Assembly: GCA_035533275.1 (NCBI GenBank) | Contig: DATLUD010000077.1 | Span: forward strand, 1 to 64,000 | Source: SCRA01 sp035533275 | GTDB lineage: Bacteria > Vulcanimicrobiota > Vulcanimicrobiia > Vulcanimicrobiales > SCRA01 | Direction of reading: 5' to 3' | DNA length: 64,000 nucleotides | Shown: positions 57,740 through 64,000 of the stretch, one piece after another | How positions within the stretch are numbered: the first letter of the stretch is position 1 | Layout of the letters: the number at the start of each line of letters is the position of its first letter | Program-made: the position numbers and the translations under genes | Notes under the pieces: model-generated | What the model was told of the DNA's origin: nothing | The model's database searches: none | Seen by the model: only the letters and a program-made list of their open reading frames with translations

Positions 57740-59586
57740 CGGCCTTCTTCCGCCACGGCCGCCGGCGCGGCCAACAGGCGCTCGCAGAGACGTTCCACCT
57801 CGTCGGCCGCCGCTCGAGGGCTCCGCGATGAGCGGACCTCCTCGCGCGCGGCCGCGCGAGCGGCGCTCAGATGCCCGGCGTCGGCAGCCAGCGAGCGCAG
57901 ATGCGACGCCCATTCGCCCGGCGAGCGCGCCACGAAGCCCAGACCGGAGCTCGCGGCCATCTCCCCCAAGACCGCACCGTCTCCGACGATCGGCAGGATG
58001 CCCGAGCCCGCGAACTCCAGCGCCCGCGTCTCGCCGCGCGCGTGCGCCCACAGGCCCGCCGGAGCCGGCACGAGTCCGATGTCGAGGCGCAGCCGGGCGA
58101 GCAGGCGATAGAGATCGGGCACCGGCTGCTCGTGCTCGTCGGTGGAGCCGTACCACTCCAGCCGATTCGGCGGCAGCCCAAGCAATCGAGACCGGAGGTC
58201 GGCGCCGATGCAGACGAACGTGAGGCGCGCGTCGCTCTCGAGCAACGGCGCCAGCGCGTCGACCAGCGCCTGCGACTCCTCTCGCTCGTGCGCGGCACTG
58301 ATGATTGCGACGCGGACCGGGAGCGCGGTCGGGGCGAGCTCGACCGAATCGATCGAGGCGGCGTCGAACGCGTCCGGCACGACGACGACGTCGGCGTTGA
58401 GCGCCTGCGTCATCCTCTGCAGCGTCCGGTTGGAGACGGTGACCGCGTCGGCTCTTCTCACGAGCCTTTCGATCGCCGCCGTCAGCGCGGCATCATTCGC
58501 CCCTGCTTGCACGGCGAGCTCGTCCAACTCGTAGATCGTCCGCTTTCCGGAGGCGGCAACGGCCGCTTGGACGGCCTCGTATTGCCCGCCCGCGCTGCGA
58601 TGCAGCACCACGATGTCGGCGGACGCGAGTTGCGACTGATCGATGAACGGCGTGAGCAGCACGCTCCATCCACGCTTCGCCAGCTCGCCGTAGGGAACGC
58701 GGAGCCGGTAGTGCGCCCACCGGTCGTCGGCTCCCATGAGACAGAGGAGGCGCCCGCGAGCCTCGTGGGCGGGCGGCCCGTACACTTCGCAAACGGGGCG
58801 ATTCTCGGCCGCACCGTAGTAGATGCCGGCGTCGCTGCGGGTGGAGAGGCCGGCCACGCCGCCCCATTTCGCGGCGAGCAGCGCCAGGTTCGTCCCTTCG
58901 AAGGCGTGGCGACCGGGAGACGTGACCTCGCGGTGGATCAGCATGGCCCCGGGCTCGTAGACGAGCCGGTAGCCCATGGCCGCGAGGCGCAGCGAGAAGT
59001 CGACGTCCTCGTATCCGTTCTTGAAGCCCTCGTCGAGCCCGCCGGCCCGTTCGATCGCCGCCTTGGAGATCAGGAGACACGCCGCCGACAGACAGGCGAC
59101 GTCGCGCCGCTCGTTAGCTCGCGGCTCGTTGGCCGGCGCCATCCGGTCGGCATGGCGCGGCAGGCCACGCGAGAAGACCATGCCGGCGTGCTGGAGCTCA
59201 CCCGACTCGTAGACGAGCTTTGCTCCGACGCAGGCGATGCGTTGATCGCTCTCAATCGTCCGCACCATGGTATCGAGCCAGCCGTCGTGGAGCGCCTCCG
59301 CGTCGGCGTTCAGAGATAGCACGAGCGGATACTTGGACAAGGCGAAGCCCTGGTTGACGGCGCCGGCGAAGTTGACGTTCACCGAGTTCTCGACCACGCG
59401 CACGTCGAACTCGGGATGCCTCCGCGCGAAGCCGTGCACGAGGAATCGACTTCCGTCGGTCGAGGCGTTATCGACGAAGATGACCTCGATCCGCGTTCGG
59501 TTCCGGTACGCGATCAACGAGTCAAGCAAAGGCACCAGGACGGCGAGGCTGTTGTAGACCGGTACGACGACGGAGACCCCGGTCAT
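57736..59586 (-). CDS. Bifunctional glycosyltransferase: GT2 domain + GT-B (GT4-like) domain
   Basis: A 616-residue fusion. Residues 1-250 form a GT2 domain (VSVVVPVYNSLAVLV, FVDNASTDGS, LSLNADAEA as the metal motif, and NGYEDVDFSLRLAAMGYRL). Residues about 290-616 form a GT-B domain (GRLLCLMGADDRWAHYRLRVPYGELAKRGW, TIYELDELAV, VPDAFDAASI, and TRALEFAGSGILPIVGDG near the donor site). Two transferases in one chain can add two sugars in sequence. ATG 59586 is one base after the previous stop. Confidence 0.86.
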   Translation of the reverse strand: MTGVSVVVPVYNSLAVLVPLLDSLIAYRNRTRIEVIFVDNASTDGSRFLVHGFARRHPEFDVRVVENSVNVNFAGAVNQGFALSKYPLVLSLNADAEALHDGWLDTMVRTIESDQRIACVGAKLVYESGELQHAGMVFSRGLPRHADRMAPANEPRANERRDVACLSAACLLISKAAIERAGGLDEGFKNGYEDVDFSLRLAAMGYRLVYEPGAMLIHREVTSPGRHAFEGTNLALLAAKWGGVAGLSTRSDAGIYYGAAENRPVCEVYGPPAHEARGRLLCLMGADDRWAHYRLRVPYGELAKRGWSVLLTPFIDQSQLASADIVVLHRSAGGQYEAVQAAVAASGKRTIYELDELAVQAGANDAALTAAIERLVRRADAVTVSNRTLQRMTQALNADVVVVPDAFDAASIDSVELAPTALPVRVAIISAAHEREESQALVDALAPLLESDARLTFVCIGADLRSRLLGLPPNRLEWYGSTDEHEQPVPDLYRLLARLRLDIGLVPAPAGLWAHARGETRALEFAGSGILPIVGDGAVLGEMAASSGLGFVARSPGEWASHLRSLAADAGHLSAARAAAREEVRSSRSPRAAADEVERLCERLLAAPAAVAEEGR

Positions 59587-59587
59587 C

Positions 59588-60418
59588 TCAGCTTGCCGCG
59601 CTCGGCTCGGTCTCGAGGCGAGCCCGCAGGAGCGATGCCGCGAACTCGGGCAGGAACCGGCTCGCTCCCTGACTGGTGCCGTAGCCGGTGAGCGGCGGGC
59701 TGAAGCAGCGGGCCCAACGATTGAGGAAGATCGAGACGTTGTGCGCGGCGTATGCGAATCGGCCGTCGCTCTGGCTCTCGTAATGATAGAGCACGGCGTC
59801 GGCGCAGTAGCGTACCCGCCCCCCGAGCGCACGGACCTTCAGGCACAAATCGATGTCCTCGAGTCCGTTGATGAAGGCCTCGTCGAACCCGTCGAGCGCC
59901 GTGAGCACGGCACGCGGAAGCGCCATGCAGGCCCCCGTGACCATGTCGAAGTCGCGCGGAGTCGTCACCCGCGGGTCGTCCTTCGGCACGTTGGCGTGCA
60001 GGTGCATCGGCATGCCGCCCACGGCGACGACCCCTGCATGTTGAATGGTTTCCGTCCTCGGGTAGAGCAGGCGCGCGCCGACGACGGCGACGCCGGGCTC
60101 GAGCAACCCGCGATGCAAGGCCTCCAGCCAGCCGGACGTCGCCACGGTATCGTTGTTGAGGAAGACGACGAACTGACCCGACGCCGCGCGCCAACCCTGA
60201 TTGCAGGCCTTGGCGAAGCCGAGGTTCTCCCGGTTTCGAATCACGGTCACGTCGCCGGAAAGACGATCGAGCAGCGCGGGTGTTTCGTCGGGCGACGCGT
60301 TGTCGACGAGGATGACCTCGTAGTCGAGGCCCTCGCACGTCGCGACGACGGATTCCAGGCACTGCTTCGTAAGGGCGCAGCGCCCGTACAGCGGGATGAC
60401 GATCGAGGCGACGGCCAT
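59588..60418 (-). CDS. Family 2 glycosyltransferase
   Basis: A 276-residue GT-A enzyme, first of the ten-gene minus-strand operon. IVIPLYGRCALTKQCL, VDNASPDETP and FLNNDTVATSGW carry the donor and metal sites; INGLEDIDLCLKVRALGGRV is the usual ED motif region. It strongly resembles rhamnosyl-type GT2 proteins. The divergent gap of 158 bases to the ATPase gene must hold both promoters. Confidence 0.92.
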   Translation of the reverse strand: MAVASIVIPLYGRCALTKQCLESVVATCEGLDYEVILVDNASPDETPALLDRLSGDVTVIRNRENLGFAKACNQGWRAASGQFVVFLNNDTVATSGWLEALHRGLLEPGVAVVGARLLYPRTETIQHAGVVAVGGMPMHLHANVPKDDPRVTTPRDFDMVTGACMALPRAVLTALDGFDEAFINGLEDIDLCLKVRALGGRVRYCADAVLYHYESQSDGRFAYAAHNVSIFLNRWARCFSPPLTGYGTSQGASRFLPEFAASLLRARLETEPSAAS

Positions 60419-60576
60419 GCTCTCATGTTGTATCGGCCCGCCGGAGGCGAAGGTTTACCGCGCGGTGGCGCGGCGCCGCGCGAGCCGGGGGTCGCCGCAA
60501 CCGTGGTCACCTTGGCCGAACGGCCCAACGGCCGAAACGGGAATCGCCCGGGTCGGAGCGAACGAGAGCGTACACG

Positions 60577-61560
60577 ATGCGCCGCTACTTCACGCATTTC
60601 GGGTTGGTCCGGGATCCGTTCCTCGACACGGCCGATCCCGAGTTCTATTGCGAGACGCCTCACGTCAAGGAGGCGAAGGCGCGCCTCCAAACGTCGGTCA
60701 ACGACGGTCGCGGACTCGTGGTGGTCACCGGCCCCGTCGGTGCGGGCAAAACCTCGCTCTCGGCGGCGCTGGAGCTCGAGTGCCTCAAGGACGAGTCCGT
60801 CGCGTTCGGCAAGATCCTCGACCCCACGTTCGGCAACGAGGTCGAGATGCTCATCGCCATCGGCCGCGTCTTTGGCCTCAGCCTGCCGCCGCGCTCCAGC
60901 GCCTCGCTCAAGAACGCCCTGAAGAACCTCTTCTTCGACATCGGGGTGCTCGAGGATCGAGCCATCGTTCTCGTCGTCGACGAGGCGCAGCTCCTGGAGC
61001 CCTTCGGCCTGGAAGTCTTGCGGCTCTTGCTGAACTACCAGGTTCCCGAGAAGAAACTGCTCAACGTGCTGCTCTTCGGCCAGCCGGAGCTGGCCGAGCG
61101 GGTTCGAGCGCGGCAGAACGTGGCCGATCGCGTCGACCAATGGGTGGAGCTCGCTCCGCTGGATCCCGGCGAGCTGGCCGCGCTGCTGCGCCATCGCCTG
61201 ACCCGGGCCGGGCTCCCCGAGGGGCAGCGCATCTTCAGCGAAGAGGCCTTGGAGGCGGTCGTGCGGGCGAGCGGCGGATATCCCCGCCGCGCGATCATCG
61301 TGGCTCACGCCGCCATGGTCGCCGCCGCCGAGACGGGTGCCGGCGGCGTCTTCAGCGAGCACGTGGACGACGCCGTGCGGCGGGCCGGCGGCAGCGCGCT
61401 CCCGTTCATCGTCGCCGAGCCGCCCGTCGCCGTCGCCGCACCGGGCCCGCAAGCGCCGGAGACGGGCGGGGCCGCGGAGCCGCCCCCGCTGCCCGCGCGC
61501 GGCTGGTGGTCGGGCATGCTCGAGCGCGTCTTTCCCAGCACGGCCGGCGAGCGGCGATGA
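60577..61560 (+). CDS. ExeA/GspA-type AAA ATPase (PEP-CTERM/exopolysaccharide-associated type)
   Basis: A 327-residue ATPase. The N-terminal YFTHFGLVRDPFLDTADP is the ExeA-type lead, Walker A is GPVGAGKTS (52-60), and Walker B is VLVVDEAQLLEP (around 131-142). Further conserved parts are LRLLLNYQ and LLFGQPEL; the sensor region has PLDPGELAALLRHRLTRAG. Such ATPases serve type II secretion (ExeA) or exosortase/exopolysaccharide systems. Here no secretion gene is seen. ATGA overlaps the next gene, so the partner is encoded directly downstream. Confidence 0.88.
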   Translation: MRRYFTHFGLVRDPFLDTADPEFYCETPHVKEAKARLQTSVNDGRGLVVVTGPVGAGKTSLSAALELECLKDESVAFGKILDPTFGNEVEMLIAIGRVFGLSLPPRSSASLKNALKNLFFDIGVLEDRAIVLVVDEAQLLEPFGLEVLRLLLNYQVPEKKLLNVLLFGQPELAERVRARQNVADRVDQWVELAPLDPGELAALLRHRLTRAGLPEGQRIFSEEALEAVVRASGGYPRRAIIVAHAAMVAAAETGAGGVFSEHVDDAVRRAGGSALPFIVAEPPVAVAAPGPQAPETGGAAEPPPLPARGWWSGMLERVFPSTAGERR

Positions 61561-63047
61561 GTCGCGAGGTCGACGACCGCAGCGCCGACATGCGGCTGGT
61601 GGACCTGCAGCGCCGTCGACTCGACTTGCCCGAGCGCCCGCGCAAGTGGCCCCAGACGTCCGAATCGCTCGATGAGACGTTCTCCGGCGCCGCGCGCGTG
61701 GAGCTGGAGACTCCGCAGCTCGCCGAGGCGATGGTGTTCGGCTCGCTCCACATCTCCCCATCGCGGGGGTTGATCGCGGGGGCGCTGGTGACGGTGACGC
61801 TCGTGGTCGAGAATGCCGGCGGGGCCGCGGCGGCCGTGCGGGCCCAACTGATGCTCTCGCTCGACGCGGCCTACCGGCTGGGGACGACGACGCTCGACGA
61901 GCGGACGCTGGCCGACGCCGAGGAGCAGAGCACCGCGCTCGCCCCCGCCGGGGCCGACCTCGGGAGCATCGCCCCGGGCGAGCGGCGGCGTCTCTCACTG
62001 GTGGCCAAGCTCGCCCCCTCCGTCGAGCCGTTCCGCGTGAGCGCCAGGCTCGATGCCGGCGGCGCCCCCACCTTGGGCGTGCCGCCCTTGGAGGTCGAGC
62101 GCAGCCGAGCTGTCGGCGCCTTTGCTCAAGCGGTGGCCGAGCGCCTGGTGCCCGCTCCGCAGGAGGCGGAGCCCGAGCCGCCCGCTTACGAGCTGGAGAC
62201 CGAGGAGGAGCTGGTCTACGAGGCCGCCAACGCGGCGCTCTCCTCGGCCGCTGCCCCGCCAGCGGCGCCGGAGCCAGTCGCCCCCGAGCCAGTCGCCCCC
62301 GAGCCAGCGCCGCCCGTGTTCGCCGCGCCGGAGCCGCCGGCCGAGCCGGAGCCCGCGAGCGCGGCAGGGGCGCGATACCTCCTCACGGCCACCATCGACG
62401 CCGCCGGCATTCGCTTTCTCGGCCGCGTCCTGCAGGACGGATCCGCGCTCGGGCTCCTGGGGCACTTCCTGGTCGCCAACGGCCTCATGGTGCGCCATCT
62501 CCCGAAGGCTTCGGCCGACACGCTCGGCTTGGCGAAGTTCGCCGCGGAGCAGGCGGGGCTGCTCAACCGGTTGATGCTCCAGGCGCGTATGAAGCGCGCC
62601 GTCTCGCTGGAGAGCTTCTCGACCCCGCCCCCCACCGAGGCCATCGCGCGGGTCGAACGGTTGCCGGGCGCGGACGCGGCGGCCGTCCCAGCGCCCGCGC
62701 CCGGCTCGCTGACGCTCTATCTGGCGCTCGAGCCCTCGGAGCTGACGTTTCTCGCCCGAAGCGCCGCGACCGAGAAGACACCCCCCTTCGTGCGGAACCG
62801 CCAGGTCACCGCGGCATTGCTGCCGCGCGCCGCGCGCGGTCCGCACGGCGAGGTCCGACGCCTCGACGCCCTGCTGGCGGCCTACGCGAAGGCGAGCCTC
62901 GCGGCGATCACCCGCTTCTTCGTCCAGTTGCGGCTGCAGCCGTCGCTCCTGCCGACCGCGATGCGCGACCCCGCACTCGAGGCGGCGGCGCAGGCGCTGC
63001 TCGAGGCTCTGCGGCTCGCCCTCGCCGGAGACGAGCCCCCCGCATGA
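61557..63047 (+). CDS. Unknown protein with CARDB-like and helical domains joined by Pro-rich repeat
   Basis: A 496-residue protein without a recognised full-length family. Residues 50-170 look like a beta-sandwich adhesion-type domain (LHISPSRGLIAGALVTVTLVVENAGG, SIAPGERRRLSLVAKL). Residues about 225-275 form a Pro/Ala/Glu linker with APEPV repeated three times. The last 220 residues are mostly helical. It has no signal peptide. ATG 61557 overlaps the ATPase stop and its stop overlaps the next start, both in ATGA. Possibly a structural partner of the ATPase. Confidence 0.62.
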   Translation: MSREVDDRSADMRLVDLQRRRLDLPERPRKWPQTSESLDETFSGAARVELETPQLAEAMVFGSLHISPSRGLIAGALVTVTLVVENAGGAAAAVRAQLMLSLDAAYRLGTTTLDERTLADAEEQSTALAPAGADLGSIAPGERRRLSLVAKLAPSVEPFRVSARLDAGGAPTLGVPPLEVERSRAVGAFAQAVAERLVPAPQEAEPEPPAYELETEEELVYEAANAALSSAAAPPAAPEPVAPEPVAPEPAPPVFAAPEPPAEPEPASAAGARYLLTATIDAAGIRFLGRVLQDGSALGLLGHFLVANGLMVRHLPKASADTLGLAKFAAEQAGLLNRLMLQARMKRAVSLESFSTPPPTEAIARVERLPGADAAAVPAPAPGSLTLYLALEPSELTFLARSAATEKTPPFVRNRQVTAALLPRAARGPHGEVRRLDALLAAYAKASLAAITRFFVQLRLQPSLLPTAMRDPALEAAAQALLEALRLALAGDEPPA

Positions 63048-63922
63048 GGATCTTCATTGGCGTTCCCTCGCGCGGCAACCCGGCCCAACCCTTTCTCGAG
63101 AGTCTCGCGCGCGTGGCAGCCGAACCGGCCTGGGAGATCACCCACGCCACCGTCACCGGCGACTTCGTCCCCGCCCAACGTGAATTGCTCGCTCGCATGG
63201 CCCTCGAGGCGCAGAGCGAGCTCCTCGTCTTCTTCGACGACGACATGGTTCTGCCGCCGCAGGCCCTGATCGAGCTCACCCGCACCGCCTCCGACCCTCG
63301 CGTCGGGGTGGTCGGCGGGCTCTACTACACGCGAGACGGCGTCAAGCCGCTGGCCGTGGGACGCTGGAACTCCCGCCGCACCACCGCCGCCAGCGTTCCC
63401 GCATTCGGCGCCGAGCCCACGACGGTGGACGGCGTCGGCTTCGGCTGCGTGGCCATCTCCACGGCGTGGCTGCGCCGCTTGGAACCGCCGCTCTTCAGCG
63501 CGCAGGTCTACATCGAAGCACAGGCGCGCCGTGTGCGGCTCTGCAACGAGGACTATCTCTTCTGCGAGCGCGTGCGCGCCGAGGGGGCCACGGTGCTCCT
63601 CCACGGTGGTCTGCGCTGCGGTCACTTCGACCGCGCGACCGGGCGCGTTCATCCGGAGCGCTGGGAAGAGCCCGCGGTCACCGGTGTGGAGCGGATGGCC
63701 GTGCTCCGCCCCGATGGCGGCGTGGCTCTGGTACCGTACGACGCATCGCTCCCCGAGGCCGACGATCGCGGCGAGAGCTGCGGAGTGGAATACCTCTGGG
63801 CGGGGGCGCGTGCCCGCGACGGGCGTTTGGCCGGGGAGCCGGCTAGCGCCGCAGATCGAGAATCGACGATTGCGTTCCGCGCTCGCGCAGACGCTGGACC
63901 AGCAGGCGCCGCACCCGCTTGA
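63044..63922 (+). CDS. GT-A-fold (glycosyltransferase-like) protein
   Basis: A 292-residue protein that begins MRIFIGVPSRGNPAQPFLESL and has LLVFFDDDMVLPPQAL (DDD at 65-67), the acidic motif of GT-A glycosyltransferases. VGVVGGLYYTRDG, TVDGVGFGCVAI and RLCNEDYLFCERVRAEGA also fit. The C-terminal 60 residues are low-complexity and overlap by 80 bases a convergent frame at the window edge. ATG 63044 overlaps the previous stop. A glycosyltransferase is likely, but the substrate is not evident. Confidence 0.72.
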   Translation: MRIFIGVPSRGNPAQPFLESLARVAAEPAWEITHATVTGDFVPAQRELLARMALEAQSELLVFFDDDMVLPPQALIELTRTASDPRVGVVGGLYYTRDGVKPLAVGRWNSRRTTAASVPAFGAEPTTVDGVGFGCVAISTAWLRRLEPPLFSAQVYIEAQARRVRLCNEDYLFCERVRAEGATVLLHGGLRCGHFDRATGRVHPERWEEPAVTGVERMAVLRPDGGVALVPYDASLPEADDRGESCGVEYLWAGARARDGRLAGEPASAADRESTIAFRARADAGPAGAAPA

Positions 63923-64000
63923 CCTGAGCGATCTCGCGGCCCAGGGCGTCGCGGCGCGCCACGAGCATCTCCTGCCGGCGCAGATTCTCCCGCTCGAACC
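63843..64000 (-). CDS. Partial charged helical protein running off the window
   Basis: The minus strand is open from the window end to TAG at 63843-63845. It encodes at least 51 residues, FERENLRRQEMLVARRDALG through LVQRLRERG to the C-terminus SSILDLRR. The repeated Arg/Glu/Leu pattern predicts a coiled coil. The start is outside. It overlaps the GT-A gene tail by 80 bases. Confidence 0.4.
   Translation of the reverse strand, partial: FERENLRRQEMLVARRDALGREIAQVKRVRRLLVQRLRERGTQSSILDLRR

Noticed and set aside
61850..63047. Exosortase or PEP-CTERM signals near the ExeA-type ATPase
   Set aside because: No PEP-CTERM motif or exosortase-like membrane protein is visible in the neighbouring frames.

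Overview
This window comes from a GC-rich bacterial chromosome with densely packed genes, many overlapping by 1 or 4 bases (GTGA, ATGA, TGATG junctions). Lineage is inferred only from gene content and order: a frr-cdsA-dxr-rseP-ispG string with no bamA, a neighbouring yqeG-aroE pair, an Amj-type lipid II flippase, the futalosine menaquinone route, a eukaryote-like prolyl-tRNA synthetase and a copper-amine-oxidase-type stalk domain. These fit a Terrabacteria-side phylum (for example an uncultured group such as Candidatus Eremiobacterota) better than a proteobacterium. The assignment is tentative.

Layout. 1-3 kb: amide/ureide nitrogen and peptidase genes. 2.9-4.4 kb: mqnB-mqnD (menaquinone). 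4.6-7.3 kb: a His-rich methyltransferase, tRNA-Thr(GGT) with its terminator, a Nudix hydrolase and a metallo-beta-lactamase-fold protein. 7.5-9.8 kb: glpX-yqeG-aroE. 9.9-13.5 kb: a three-gene membrane glycosylation operon (PIG-V-like, GtrA, GT39-like). 13.4-19.3 kb: an envelope operon (M16 protease, amj flippase, TPR lipoprotein, penicillin-acylase-like enzyme) ending in a decayed hydratase gene. 19.4-20.9 kb: proS. 21.1-29.6 kb: a catabolic operon controlled by an IclR regulator, with a 2-oxoacid/acetoin-type dehydrogenase (E1 alpha, E1 beta, E2), two SDR dehydrogenases and a TRAP transporter. 29.7-31.1 kb: corrinoid adenosyltransferase and an ADP-ribose-type Nudix enzyme. 31.1-39.2 kb: the conserved rpsB-tsf-pyrH-frr-(small orf)-cdsA-dxr-rseP-ispG-stalk protein string, with a clear sigma-70 promoter before rpsB and no uppS in its usual place.

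39.4-63.9 kb is a large accessory surface-glycan region. It has a wbqC-DCC-HTTM-aminotransferase operon, a plus-strand asnB / sugar dehydratase / formyltransferase-radical SAM fusion operon, a ten-gene minus-strand glycosyltransferase operon, and a plus-strand ExeA-type ATPase / Pro-rich protein / GT-A protein operon.

The most unusual items are the formyltransferase-radical SAM-SPASM fusion (46808-48790), the fused glycosyltransferases, the ExeA-ATPase module, a 178-bp MITE-like palindrome that supplies the stop codon of an aminotransferase gene, another multibranched palindrome at 30358-30496, and a repeat shared by the leaders of tsf and the E2 gene.
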